From Alcanivorax sp. (GTDB lineage Bacteria > Pseudomonadota > Gammaproteobacteria > Pseudomonadales > Alcanivoracaceae): DNA of 33,570 nt. Numbering within the stretch: position 1 is the stretch's first letter; each line of letters begins with the position of its first letter. Location: the NCBI GenBank assembly GCA_013823245.1, contig PNLU01000026.1:1-33570 (forward strand). Direction: 5' to 3'. A program made the position numbers and the translations under genes. A model generated the notes under the pieces. That model did not search any database and was not told the origin of the DNA. It saw nothing but the letters and a program-made list of their open reading frames with translations. Positions 1 to 8,127 of the stretch are shown here, piece by piece.

Positions 1-42
1 ATGCCGAACGAGAGCCTACATGGATGTATTCACGGCGTGTCC
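1..42. repeat. Fragment of a likely dispersed intergenic repeat, cut by the window edge
   Basis: Read on the minus strand, these bases contain GGACACGCCGTGAATACATC followed by CATGTAGGCTCT. From memory, near-identical GGACACGCCGT...CATCCATG...GGCTC strings recur between genes in Alcanivorax, Marinobacter, Halomonas and relatives. The core TACAT-GG-ATGTA (17-28) is a perfect short inverted repeat. No second copy was seen in this window, so the repeat status rests on recollection of the family. The fragment lies downstream of the minus-strand gene ending at 104, a usual place for such elements. Confidence 0.45.
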
Positions 43-103
43 AGAAACCCTTTACCCGCCCCCCGAGGGCCAAAACCCCCAAACCAACAAAGCATGGAAA
101 CAA

Positions 104-451
104 CTAACCCAACACAACAGCCCAGTCATCAGGTGAGAAGCCAACAAGCAACCCGCCGGGATACTCCACCACGGGCCGCTTGATAAGCGAGGGATTCTCG
201 ACGGCAGCGTCCACGGCAGAGGCTGCATCCATGTCAGCGCGAACGTCTTCGGGCAGCTTGCGCCAGGTGGTGCCGCGCCGGTTGATGATGACTTCCCAGC
301 CTTCGCGCTTGATCCACGCCGCGACCTTTGATTTCGGCGTGCCCGCTTTCTTGTAATCGTGGAAGGTGTAGTCGATACCGGCTTCGTCCAGCCAGGTAAA
401 CGCCTTCTTCATGGTGTCACAGGCTTTGATACCGTAGATCGTGACCGTCAT
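104..451 (-). CDS. yffB: ArsC/Spx-family thioredoxin-fold protein, YffB-like
   Basis: A 115-residue protein of the ArsC/Spx/MgsR family, closest by eye to E. coli YffB. Cys11 sits in the signature CDTMKK near the N-terminus. The middle and C-terminal family blocks RGTTWRKL and IKRPVVEYPGG are present. The family has a thioredoxin-like fold, and ArsC members are glutathione-dependent arsenate reductases. The substrate of YffB proteins is not established, so arsenate resistance should not be assumed. The ATG at 451 is preferred over an in-frame ATG at 517 because a GAGGGAG ribosome site lies just upstream and family homology begins at MTVTIYGIK. It follows dapC after 14 bp and is probably the last gene of that operon. 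In E. coli, yffB also neighbours a lysine-pathway gene (dapE). Confidence 0.88.
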   Translation of the reverse strand: MTVTIYGIKACDTMKKAFTWLDEAGIDYTFHDYKKAGTPKSKVAAWIKREGWEVIINRRGTTWRKLPEDVRADMDAASAVDAAVENPSLIKRPVVEYPGGLLVGFSPDDWAVVLG

Positions 452-465
452 CAGCGGCTGCTCCC

Positions 466-1650
466 TCAATAGGTATGTTCGATAAAGCGACGGATCCGGC
501 GCGCGCCTTCCTCGCATTCCTCCAGTGTGGCCACCAGTGCCATGCGCACGCGGCCCGCCCCCGGGTTCAGGCCTGCGACCTCGCGGGACAGGTAGCGTCC
601 CGGCAGCACGGTGACGTTTTCCGTGCGCTTGAGTTCGCGCGCGAAGTGCTCGTCATCGCCACCCGGCACTTCTGGCCAGAGATAAAAGCCCGCTTCCGGT
701 GCACTGACGTTCATGACTGGCTGAAGGATATTCAGGACGGCGCTGAATTTTTCCCGGTACAAACGGCGGTTTTCCTGCACGTGGGCTTCGTCGTTCCAGG
801 CGGCGATGCTGGCCAGCTGATGGTGCGGGGGCATGGCGCAGCCGTGGTAGGTGCGGTAGCGCAGGAACTGCTTGAGCACGGTGGCGTCGCCCGCCGCAAA
901 GCCGGAACGCAGACCGGGCAGGTTGGAGCGCTTGGATAGCGAGTGGAACACCACGCAGCGGGCGTAGTCGTGGCGACCCATGGCGTCGCACGCCTGCAAC
1001 AGACCCGGCGGGGGTGTCTGGTCGTAGATTTCCGAGTAGCACTCGTCGGAGGCGATGATGAAATCATGTTCGTCGGCCAGGCGGATCAGCGACTGGAGCT
1101 GGTCGATGCTCATGACGGCGCCGGTGGGGTTGCCGGGGGAGCAGATATACAGCAGCTGGCAGCGCTGCCAGGTGTCGGCACTCACGGCGTCATAGTCCGG
1201 TTGCAGGCCGTGCTCCGGTGTGCACGGCAGGTATTCCGGCTCGCCGCCTGCGAGCAGGGTGGCGCCCTCGTAGATCTGATAGAACGGGTTCGGCATCAGC
1301 ACCTTCGGCTGCTGCGAGCGGTCGAGCACGGCCTGGGCAAAGGCGAACAGCGCCTCGCGGGTACCGGTGACCGGCAATACCTGCTCGACGGCGATGCGTT
1401 CGAGCTGGAAACGGCGCTTGAGCCAGCCAGCGATGGTCTCGCGCAGGGCGGGCAGGCCGAGGGTGGTCGGGTAGCGGGCCAGTTCGGCGCTGTGGGCACG
1501 CAGGGCGTCCTGCACCAGGGTCGGGGCCGGGTGCTGGGGTTCGCCAATCGACAGCGCAATGTGTGGGGCGCCGCCTTGGGGCAGGCCGTCGAACAGCTGC
1601 GCCAGTTTTTCAAACGGGTAGGGGTGCAGCAGGTCCAGATCAGGATTCAT
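466..1650 (-). CDS. dapC: Succinyldiaminopimelate transaminase DapC
   Basis: A 394-residue class I/II (fold type I) PLP aminotransferase of the DapC type. In the succinylase branch of lysine and meso-diaminopimelate synthesis it transfers an amino group from glutamate to N-succinyl-2-amino-6-oxopimelate. Lys240, in SLSKRSNLPGLRSGF, is the expected Schiff-base lysine. The upstream CSPGNPTG block contacts the cofactor in this fold, and the conserved ASDECYSEIY motif is also present. The start MNPDLDLLHPYPFEKL fits the family N-terminus. It lies 30 bp after glnD on the same strand and 14 bp before the YffB-like gene, an arrangement like that in Pseudomonas. Substrate choice is inferred from family resemblance and synteny, because aminotransferases of this fold are easily confused. 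Confidence 0.9.
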   Translation of the reverse strand: MNPDLDLLHPYPFEKLAQLFDGLPQGGAPHIALSIGEPQHPAPTLVQDALRAHSAELARYPTTLGLPALRETIAGWLKRRFQLERIAVEQVLPVTGTREALFAFAQAVLDRSQQPKVLMPNPFYQIYEGATLLAGGEPEYLPCTPEHGLQPDYDAVSADTWQRCQLLYICSPGNPTGAVMSIDQLQSLIRLADEHDFIIASDECYSEIYDQTPPPGLLQACDAMGRHDYARCVVFHSLSKRSNLPGLRSGFAAGDATVLKQFLRYRTYHGCAMPPHHQLASIAAWNDEAHVQENRRLYREKFSAVLNILQPVMNVSAPEAGFYLWPEVPGGDDEHFARELKRTENVTVLPGRYLSREVAGLNPGAGRVRMALVATLEECEEGARRIRRFIEHTY

Positions 1651-1680
1651 GGGGTCTCGCTCTGTTGACAGGTGAAGCGC

Positions 1681-4389
1681 TCAGATCGAGAGGCCGCTCG
1701 CGGGCAGGGTGGCGTCGCTCGTGGTGTCGTCCAGCTCTTCGATCAGGCGTTGTTGCAGCCGTTCGCACAGGGCCGGATCGGAGATCGGGCTGCCGTCTTT
1801 CTGGGTCACGAAGAAGACGTCTTCGGCGCGTTCGCCCAGGGTGGCAATGCGGGCATTCTGCAACAGCAGGCCGAACTCCATGAACAGACGTCCGACGCGG
1901 GCCAGCAGGCCGGGGCGGTCAAGCGTCAGGATATCCACCACGGTGTGATCGTTGACGATGTCGTTGCTGATGATGACCCGTGTCGGCACCTTGAAGTGGC
2001 GGTGGCGGCGCGGCATGCGTCGTTGCACTATGTCGCCGAAGCTGCCCGGGTCGGACAGCGCTTCGGTCAGGGTTTCGCGGATGGCGTCCAGGCGCGGCCG
2101 GTCGTTGCCGATCGGTGTGCCGTGCTCGTCCAGGACGATATAGCTGTCCAGGCTGAAGCCGTCGGCGGAGGTAATGATGCGCGCATCCATGATGGTCAGG
2201 TTGAGCTGATCCAGGGCGTTCACGGTGGCGGCGAACAGGTTCTCGGTATCCGGTGTGTACACGAAAATCTGGGTGCCGCCTTCGTGCTGGCTGCTGCTGG
2301 TTTCGCGGATCAGGACCAGTGGGGCGTCGGGATTGTCGCGGGCCAGCATGGCTTCGGTGTGCCAGGCAATATCCACGGCGTTTTCGCGCAGGAAATATTC
2401 GTCGCCGATCCCGGCCCACAGTTGTTCCACCTGCTGCACCGGAAGCTGTCGCTGTTGCAGGATGCGCAGGGCTTCGTCGCGGGTTTCGTCGATCCAGTCC
2501 TGCTTGTCCACCGGGTTGTTGAGGCCACGGCGCAGGGCGCGTTTGGTTTCGATATACAGCTGGCGCAGCAGTGAGTCGCGCCACGTGTTCCAGAGGGCGG
2601 GATTGGTGGCGTTGATGTCTGATACTGTCAGCACATACAGATAATCCAGATGCACCAGATCGCCCACCTGGCGAGCGAATTCATACACCACTTCCGGATC
2701 GGCAATGTCCTTGCGCTGGGCGGTGACCGACATCACCAGATGGCTGCGCACCAGCCAGGCAACGAGTTTGGCATCCCAGCTGCTCAAACCATGCCGCTGG
2801 CAGAAGGCGATGGCGTCGTCGGCGCCGAGTTCGGAATGGTCGCCGCCACGCCCTTTGGCGATGTCGTGGTACAGCCCCGCGATGTAGAGCAGCTCCGGTT
2901 TCGGCAGGCGGTAGAAGACGTCGCAGGCGAGGGGGAATTTTTCCCGGGTGTCCTCATGCCGCAGGCGGCGCATGTTCTTGACCACCAGCAGGGTGTGCGC
3001 ATCCACCGTGTAGATGTGGAACAGGTCGTACTGCATCAGGCCGATGATGTTGCCGAATTCCGGCAGGTACTGGCCCAGGATGCCGTAGCGCTTCATGCGC
3101 CGCAGCTGGGTAAACAGGGCATGCGGCGAGCGCAGCAATTGCATGAACAGGGCGGTGTTGCGCGGGTCGGCGCGGAAGGCATCGTCGATCAGTTTGCGAT
3201 GCGCGATGACTTCACGAATGGTGCTGGCGCGCACGCCTTTCAGGTCCGGGTGCTGGGCCATCACCACGAACACTTCCAGCAGGGCGGAGGGCTGCTCCTC
3301 GAACACCTTCGGGTCGGTGACTTCCAGGTAATCATTATGAATCCGGAAGCGCCGGTTCAGCGGCAGCACGCGCTGGGGCTGGTCGTGCTGGACGATGGCT
3401 TCATCGAACAGCTGCAGCAGCATTTCGTTGAGCACCGACAGGGCCAGCGAAACGCGGTAGAAGCGTTTCATGAACACTTCCACCGCCAGGTTGGCGTCGG
3501 AGTCTTCGTGGCCGAGCAGGGCTGCGACCTGGCGCTGGTGATCGAACAGCAGGCGGTTTTCGTTGCGGCCGCTGACCTGGTGCAAGGCCCAGCGGATTTC
3601 GAACAGCACTTCCTGGCAGCGCTCGAGCATGGAGAACTCGCGGGCGGTGAGGAAGCCCAGGCCCACCAGCTGGTCGAGGCTGTCCACATCGAAATGCCGT
3701 TTGGCCACCCAGCCGACCATTTGCAGGTCGCGCAGGCCGCCGGGGGCATTCTTCATGTCCGGTTCGAGGTTGTATTCGGTGTCGTTGTGCTTGCGGTGGC
3801 GCGCCACTTGCTCCGCGCACTTGGCCGCATAGAAGTCGGCGGTGGGCCAGATGTGCGCGGGGCCGGTGCGCTCGGCAAGGCGGGCGCGCAGGGTGTCGTC
3901 ACCGGCCAGAGTGCGGGCTTCCATGATATTGGTGGCCACGGTGATGTCTTCACGGGCCAGGTCCACACACTCGTCCAGGGTGCGCACGCTGTGGCCGATT
4001 TCCAGGCCGGTGTCCCAGAGAAAGGCAATGAACTGTTCCAGCTTGCCGCACAGGGCGTCGCCCGGGGGGCTGGCCAGCAGGATCAGGACATCGACATCCG
4101 AGTGCGGGTGCAACTCGCCACGGCCGTAGCCGCCCACCGCCACCAGGGCGATGTCCGGGAAGCCGTCGCAGCCGCCTTCCAGGGCGAACAGGTCCCAGCC
4201 TGCTTGCAGGATACGGTCCACCAGCAGGGCGCGGCCGCCGACCAGATCGCGAATGGGCGTTTCCATGAAGGCGGCATCCAGACGCGCCTGACCCTCTGCC
4301 AGCAGGGTGCGCGCGGCCTTGCCGGGCACGGCGTGCTCACGCAGCGCCGCCGTGATTTGTTCGCGAGTCAGGGCCGGTTCAAATGTCAT
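1681..4389 (-). CDS. glnD: Bifunctional PII uridylyltransferase/uridylyl-removing enzyme GlnD
   Basis: A 902-residue cytoplasmic nitrogen sensor that uridylylates PII proteins (GlnB/GlnK) when glutamine is low and removes UMP when it is high. Domain order is visible. The nucleotidyltransferase domain has GGYGRGELHPHSDVDVLIL at about 86-104, with Asp98 and Asp100 as likely metal ligands. The HD hydrolase domain has YHDIAKGRGGDHSELG near 503-518. Two C-terminal ACT domains begin near 705 (IFVYTPDTENLFA) and 815 (VVDILTLDRPGLLARVG), and these bind glutamine. Length is close to the E. coli protein (890). Only 3 bp separate it from map upstream, so the two are very likely cotranscribed. No truncation or missing motif was seen. 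Confidence 0.97.
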   Translation of the reverse strand: MTFEPALTREQITAALREHAVPGKAARTLLAEGQARLDAAFMETPIRDLVGGRALLVDRILQAGWDLFALEGGCDGFPDIALVAVGGYGRGELHPHSDVDVLILLASPPGDALCGKLEQFIAFLWDTGLEIGHSVRTLDECVDLAREDITVATNIMEARTLAGDDTLRARLAERTGPAHIWPTADFYAAKCAEQVARHRKHNDTEYNLEPDMKNAPGGLRDLQMVGWVAKRHFDVDSLDQLVGLGFLTAREFSMLERCQEVLFEIRWALHQVSGRNENRLLFDHQRQVAALLGHEDSDANLAVEVFMKRFYRVSLALSVLNEMLLQLFDEAIVQHDQPQRVLPLNRRFRIHNDYLEVTDPKVFEEQPSALLEVFVVMAQHPDLKGVRASTIREVIAHRKLIDDAFRADPRNTALFMQLLRSPHALFTQLRRMKRYGILGQYLPEFGNIIGLMQYDLFHIYTVDAHTLLVVKNMRRLRHEDTREKFPLACDVFYRLPKPELLYIAGLYHDIAKGRGGDHSELGADDAIAFCQRHGLSSWDAKLVAWLVRSHLVMSVTAQRKDIADPEVVYEFARQVGDLVHLDYLYVLTVSDINATNPALWNTWRDSLLRQLYIETKRALRRGLNNPVDKQDWIDETRDEALRILQQRQLPVQQVEQLWAGIGDEYFLRENAVDIAWHTEAMLARDNPDAPLVLIRETSSSQHEGGTQIFVYTPDTENLFAATVNALDQLNLTIMDARIITSADGFSLDSYIVLDEHGTPIGNDRPRLDAIRETLTEALSDPGSFGDIVQRRMPRRHRHFKVPTRVIISNDIVNDHTVVDILTLDRPGLLARVGRLFMEFGLLLQNARIATLGERAEDVFFVTQKDGSPISDPALCERLQQRLIEELDDTTSDATLPASGLSI

Positions 4390-4392
4390 GCA

Positions 4393-5169
4393 TTATGCCA
4401 GGTCGGTTTCTTCCTGCCGCCGGGTCAGCACATCGAAGCCGTCACGGGTGACGGCGATGGTGTGCTCCCACTGGGCAGAGAGCTTGTGATCCTTGGTGAC
4501 CACCGTCCAGCCGTCGGGCAACAGCTTGGTGTGCTGCTTGCCCGCATTGATCATCGGTTCGATGGTGAACACCATGCCTTCCTCCAGCACCAGACCGGTA
4601 CCGGGTTTGCCATAGTGCAGCACCTGTGGCTCCTCGTGGAAGACCTTGCCGATGCCATGGCCACAGTATTCACGCACCACCGAGAAGCGGTGTGACTCGG
4701 CATGCTGCTGGATCGCATGGCCGATGTCGCCGAGGCGGGTGCCGGGGCGGACCAGTTCGATGCCCTTCATCATGCACTCGCGGGTCACCTCGACCAGGCG
4801 TTTGGCCAGCACTGAGGGCTCACCGACAAAGAACATCTTGCTGGTGTCGCCGTGCCAGCCGTCCTTGATCACGGTGACGTCGATATTGATGATGTCGCCC
4901 TTCTTCAGCACCTTGCGGTCGCTGGGGATGCCGTGGCAGATGACATGGTTGACCGAGGTGCAGACGGATTTCGGGAAGCCGCGGTAGCCCAGGCAGGCGG
5001 GAATGACCCGCTGGGTGTTCACCATATAGTCATGGCACAGGCGGTCCAGGTGTTCGGTGGTCACGCCCGGCTGGACGTGTTCACCGATCATGTCCAGGAC
5101 CTCGCCAGCCAGACGGCCGGCCTCGCGCATGGCGGTGATGTCCTCGGGGCTCTTCAGGCTGATGCTCAT
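4393..5169 (-). CDS. map: Type I methionine aminopeptidase
   Basis: A 258-residue enzyme that removes the initiator methionine from nascent proteins. The five metal ligands of the family fall at exactly the E. coli positions: Asp97 and Asp108 (in NIDVTVIKDGWHGDTSKMF), His171 (CGHGIGK), Glu204 (FTIEPMI) and Glu235 (QWEHTIA). His79 in ICHGIP is also kept. It is a type Ia enzyme with no N-terminal zinc-finger extension. It is the first gene of the minus-strand group and diverges from rpsB, with 289 bp between the two starts. That pairing with rpsB is widespread in proteobacteria and ties expression of the peptidase to ribosome synthesis. A TTGCTG/GATAAG promoter candidate lies just upstream. Confidence 0.97.
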   Translation of the reverse strand: MSISLKSPEDITAMREAGRLAGEVLDMIGEHVQPGVTTEHLDRLCHDYMVNTQRVIPACLGYRGFPKSVCTSVNHVICHGIPSDRKVLKKGDIINIDVTVIKDGWHGDTSKMFFVGEPSVLAKRLVEVTRECMMKGIELVRPGTRLGDIGHAIQQHAESHRFSVVREYCGHGIGKVFHEEPQVLHYGKPGTGLVLEEGMVFTIEPMINAGKQHTKLLPDGWTVVTKDHKLSAQWEHTIAVTRDGFDVLTRRQEETDLA

Positions 5170-5197
5170 TGGGCGATTTCTTACCTTGATTCAGTGA

Positions 5198-5225
5198 CTT
5201 ATCCGGTGGTCTGGCCGGTCAGCAA
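5198..5225 (-). promoter_or_regulatory. Candidate sigma-70 promoter for map-glnD-dapC
   Basis: On the minus strand, TTGCTG (5225-5220) and GATAAG (5203-5198) are separated by 16 bp. Matches to consensus are moderate. Transcription would begin near 5191, leaving a leader of about 20 nt before the map ATG. It is the best match in the short region upstream of map. No transcript data support it here. Confidence 0.35.
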
Positions 5226-5236
5226 TCGCATGACGA

Positions 5237-5265
5237 TTGTTGTCAGGGGGCGATCGTGGTATAAA
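5237..5265 (+). promoter_or_regulatory. Candidate rpsB promoter with GC-rich discriminator
   Basis: TTGTTG (5237-5242) and TATAAA (5260-5265) are separated by exactly 17 bp. The run right after the -10, GCGCGCCCC, is the GC-rich discriminator typical of stringently controlled ribosomal promoters. The start would fall near 5272, giving a leader of about 187 nt. The -35 box is only 11 bp from the -35 candidate of the divergent map promoter. Confidence 0.6.
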
Positions 5266-5270
5266 GCGCG

Positions 5271-5458
5271 CCCCTGTCCGGCCCGCAGGGGTACGCATTG
5301 TACCTGTCGGGACCGCGCCAAGGGAAATCCACACATGCTCCGTCACATGGCCCTGGGTGCCCCCCTGACGCGGACTGCCTCTACTGAATACAGGCGCCGC
5401 CCGGTGGGTTGGGTGATGCGGGAGCATGGAGGCCCAACCCAAACTGGAGAAACAGACA
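5271..5458 (+). promoter_or_regulatory. Structured rpsB 5' leader (probable S2 autoregulatory region)
   Basis: The predicted leader contains several perfect hairpins. CCCCTG (5271-5276) pairs with CAGGGG (5286-5291). GGTAC (5290-5294) pairs with GTACC (5300-5304) and competes with the first stem. GGGTTGGG (5406-5413) pairs with CCCAACCC (5433-5440), with a nested ATGC-GGGA-GCAT hairpin in its loop. The last stem ends 5 nt before the ribosome site GGAGA (5446-5450). In gammaproteobacteria the rpsB leader is known to be bound by S2 to repress rpsB-tsf. This is the expected position, but I could not align it to that RNA family. Confidence 0.55.
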
Positions 5459-6214
5459 ATGCCTAGCGTAACCATGCGCGACATGCTCAAGGCGGGCGTT
5501 CATTTCGGCCACCAGACCCGTTTCTGGAACCCGAAGATGAAGCCCTACATCTTTGGCGCACGTAACAAGATCCATATCGTCAACCTGGAAAAGACCCTGC
5601 CGCTGTTCAACGATGCCCTGGGTTTCGTTAACAAGCTGGCGTCCAGCAACAACAAGATTCTGTTCGTGGGCACCAAGCGTGCGGCGCAGAAAGCGGTGGC
5701 TGAAGAAGCAACCCGCTGCGGTATGCCGTACGTCGACCACCGCTGGCTCGGTGGCATGCTCACCAACTGGAAGACCATCCGTCAGTCGATCAAGCGGTTC
5801 CGTGACCTGGAAGCCCAGGCCAACGACGGCACCTTCGACAAGCTGACCAAGAAAGAAGCGCTGATGCGCCGCCGCGAGATGGAGAAGCTGGAACGCTCCA
5901 TCGGTGGTATCAAGGACATGGGCGGCCTGCCTGATGCCCTGTTCGTGATCGACGTGGACCACGAAGACATCGCCGTCCAGGAAGCCCGCAAGCTGGGTAT
6001 TCCGGTGATCGCGGTGGTGGACACCAACAGCAACCCGGACGGTGTGGACTACATCATCCCGGGCAACGATGACGCTATCCGCGCCATTCAGCTGTACGTG
6101 GGTGCCGTGGCCGACGCCATCATCGAAGGCCGTCAGTACGCCGCGACCCAGGCACCGGGTGGCGACAGTGACGGTTTTGTCGAGGTCGAGGAAGCGGGCG
6201 AAGCCCAGGCCTGA
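5459..6214 (+). CDS. rpsB: 30S ribosomal protein S2
   Basis: A 251-residue S2 protein that helps bind S1 to the 30S subunit and is the autorepressor of the rpsB-tsf operon in E. coli. Family blocks run unbroken: [20 protein letters not shown] at the N-terminus, then [49 protein letters not shown] and [20 protein letters not shown]. The start at 5459 is chosen because [10 protein letters not shown] aligns with the E. coli N-terminus and GGAGA lies 8 nt upstream. An in-frame ATG at 5426 lies inside the leader hairpin and would add 11 unrelated residues. tsf follows after 51 bp. Confidence 0.98.
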   Translation: MPSVTMRDMLKAGVHFGHQTRFWNPKMKPYIFGARNKIHIVNLEKTLPLFNDALGFVNKLASSNNKILFVGTKRAAQKAVAEEATRCGMPYVDHRWLGGMLTNWKTIRQSIKRFRDLEAQANDGTFDKLTKKEALMRRREMEKLERSIGGIKDMGGLPDALFVIDVDHEDIAVQEARKLGIPVIAVVDTNSNPDGVDYIIPGNDDAIRAIQLYVGAVADAIIEGRQYAATQAPGGDSDGFVEVEEAGEAQA

Positions 6215-6265
6215 TCGGCGATACGTCGCACAACTGAAAACCGGATTCCGCAAGAGAGGTTAATC

Positions 6266-7147
6266 ATGGCTGCTGTAACTGCTGCTCTGGTGAAAGAACT
6301 GCGTGAACGCACCGGCCTGGGCATGATGGAGTGCAAGAAGGCACTCGTCGAAGCCGAGGGCGATATCGAACGGGCCATCGACGACCTGCGCAAGTCGGGT
6401 CAGGCCAAGGCGGCCAAGAAAGCAGGCCGCACCGCTGCTGAAGGCGCTATTGCCGTGGCCGTAAGCGGCGACGGCAAGACCGCCATCATGGTGGAAATCA
6501 ACTCTGAAACCGACTTTGTTGCCCGTGATGACAACTTCCTCGGTTTCGCCAACAAGGTGGCTGAAGCGGCTCTGGCGGCGGGCAAGACCGAAGCGGCGGA
6601 CATCGCCGGGGTCGAGCTGGCGGATGGCAGCACCGTGGAGCAGGCGCGTGAAGCCCTGATCCAGAAGATCGGTGAGAACATCCAGGTACGTCGCGCGGCC
6701 ATCCTCAGCGCCGAATCGGCACTGGGTGCCTACGTGCACGGCGGCAAGATCGGCGTGCTGGTGGCCCTGAAAGGTGGTGACGAAGCGCTGGGCAAGGATG
6801 TGGCCATGCACGTGGCGGCGGTGGCACCGCAAGTGGTGAACCCGTCTGAAGTGCCGGAGTCGGATCTGGAGCGCGAGAAGGAAATCATCCGCGCGCAGCC
6901 GGACATGGCAGGCAAGCCGGCCGAGATCGTTGAGAAGATGCTGGGTGGTCGCATCCAGAAGTTCCTCAAGGAGATCAGCCTGGTCGAGCAGCCGTTCGTG
7001 AAGGATCCGAACACCACCGTGGGCAAGCTGGTGAAAGATGCCGGCGCCGAGATTCAGGCGTTCACCCGTCTGGTGGTGGGCGAAGGTATCGAGAAAGAGG
7101 AAACCGATTTTGCCGCTGAGGTGATGGCCCAGGTCAACAAGGGTTGA
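6266..7147 (+). CDS. tsf: Translation elongation factor Ts
   Basis: A 293-residue guanine-nucleotide exchange factor for EF-Tu. The N-terminal UBA-like domain (about 1-50) carries [16 protein letters not shown]. The EF-Tu contact motif [10 protein letters not shown] is present near 80-90. The core repeats and a C-terminal domain ending in VMAQVNKG follow. An AGAGAGG ribosome site lies just before the ATG. Of the 51 bp after rpsB, only a small GCGA-TACG-TCGC hairpin (6218-6229) without a T-tract stands out. A strong intrinsic terminator closes the unit at 7173-7207. Confidence 0.98.
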   Translation: MAAVTAALVKELRERTGLGMMECKKALVEAEGDIERAIDDLRKSGQAKAAKKAGRTAAEGAIAVAVSGDGKTAIMVEINSETDFVARDDNFLGFANKVAEAALAAGKTEAADIAGVELADGSTVEQAREALIQKIGENIQVRRAAILSAESALGAYVHGGKIGVLVALKGGDEALGKDVAMHVAAVAPQVVNPSEVPESDLEREKEIIRAQPDMAGKPAEIVEKMLGGRIQKFLKEISLVEQPFVKDPNTTVGKLVKDAGAEIQAFTRLVVGEGIEKEETDFAAEVMAQVNKG

Positions 7148-7172
7148 TTCATCGCCAGTGGTAATATCACGC

Positions 7173-7207
7173 AAACGCCTTGTCGGGTCTCCCGGCAAGG
7201 CGTTTTT
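7173..7207 (+). terminator. Intrinsic terminator after rpsB-tsf
   Basis: AAACGCCTTGTCGGG (7173-7187) pairs with CCCGGCAAGGCGTTT (7191-7205): 15 pairs including one G-T wobble, around a TCT loop, running into TTTTT (7203-7207). This is a textbook rho-independent terminator, 25 bp after the tsf stop. Confidence 0.93.
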
Positions 7208-7292
7208 GCAGGTGCCGCCCGCCCGGGCGTGGCACTCTGCCAGTGAATGGCGCATCATCACAGGCGCTGAACCTGTCGCATCAGGCGACGTC

Positions 7293-7321
7293 TTGTCAGG
7301 CTATTGGTAACTGGCTGGTAT
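7293..7321 (+). promoter_or_regulatory. Tentative promoter for pyrH-frr
   Basis: TTGTCA (7293-7298) is separated by 17 bp from TGGTAT (7316-7321), a poor -10. TATCTT (7319-7324) is a better -10 match but would need a 20-bp spacer. Because a strong terminator precedes it, pyrH should have its own promoter somewhere in 7208-7345. This is the best candidate seen. The same gap also holds two short mutually exclusive hairpins (ACAGG/CCTGT at 7260-7276 and GTCGC/GCGAC at 7275-7289). Confidence 0.3.
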
Positions 7322-7345
7322 CTTATGAGCGGTGGAGAGTTGGAT

Positions 7346-8098
7346 ATGCCCAGTGCAAGCAAGGACCGGTCGCCGCGCTATAACCGCATTCTGCTGAAGT
7401 TGAGCGGTGAGGCGCTGGCGGGAGAGGAAGGCTTCGGTATCGACCCCAAGGTACTGGATGCCATGGCCCTGGAAATCGGCCAACTGGTGGGTATCGGTGT
7501 GCAAGTGGGGCTGGTGATTGGCGGCGGCAACCTGTTTCGTGGCGCCGCCCTGCAGGCAGCAGGCCTGGATCGTGTGGCAGGCGACCACATGGGCATGCTC
7601 GCTACGGTGATGAACGCCCTGGCCCTGCGCGACGCGCTGGAGCGCTCGAACATCCGCACCCGGCTGATGTCCGCCATCCCGATGAGCGGCGTGGTGGAGC
7701 ACTATGATCACCGCCATGCCATCCGCTATCTGAAGAACGGTGAAGTGGTGATTTTCTGCGCCGGCACCGGCAATCCGTTCTTCACCACCGATTCGGCTGC
7801 CTGTCTGCGCGGCATCGAGATCAATGCCGACGTGGTCCTCAAGGCCACCAAGGTCGATGGTGTGTACGATTCTGATCCGGTGAAGAACCCGGATGCGGTA
7901 AAATATGAACGCTTGACCTACGACGACGTGCTGGCCAACAAGCTGGGTGTGATGGACCTGACGGCCATCTGCCTGTGCCAGGACCACAGCATGCCGCTGC
8001 GGGTGTTCAACATGAACAAGAAGGGTGCCTTGCTGAACCTGATGCTGGGCGGCAACGAAGGTACCCTGGTGGAAGCGGGCCGTCCGCTCGCCGAGTGA
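7346..8098 (+). CDS. pyrH: UMP kinase
   Basis: A 250-residue bacterial-type UMP kinase of the amino-acid-kinase superfamily. It phosphorylates UMP to UDP with ATP and is essential for pyrimidine nucleotide supply. Motifs visible in order: [71 protein letters not shown], and the C-terminal [11 protein letters not shown]. The ATG at 7346 is favoured because GGAGAG sits 6 nt upstream. An in-frame ATG at 7325 has no clear ribosome site and would add 7 residues. frr follows after 29 bp, the common pyrH-frr pair. Confidence 0.96.
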   Translation: MPSASKDRSPRYNRILLKLSGEALAGEEGFGIDPKVLDAMALEIGQLVGIGVQVGLVIGGGNLFRGAALQAAGLDRVAGDHMGMLATVMNALALRDALERSNIRTRLMSAIPMSGVVEHYDHRHAIRYLKNGEVVIFCAGTGNPFFTTDSAACLRGIEINADVVLKATKVDGVYDSDPVKNPDAVKYERLTYDDVLANKLGVMDLTAICLCQDHSMPLRVFNMNKKGALLNLMLGGNEGTLVEAGRPLAE

Positions 8099-8127
8099 CG
8101 TGAGCAAGTGAAGAAGGGGATCTGCAG

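Noticed and set aside
1-183. A short plus-strand frame from the first base
   Set aside because: It is full of Pro, Gln and Thr, has no ribosome site or homology, and overlaps the repeat fragment and the end of the YffB-like gene.
104-451. Calling the ArsC-family gene an arsenate reductase or part of an ars operon
   Set aside because: It matches YffB more closely, has no arsenic gene nearby, and lies in a lysine/nitrogen operon.
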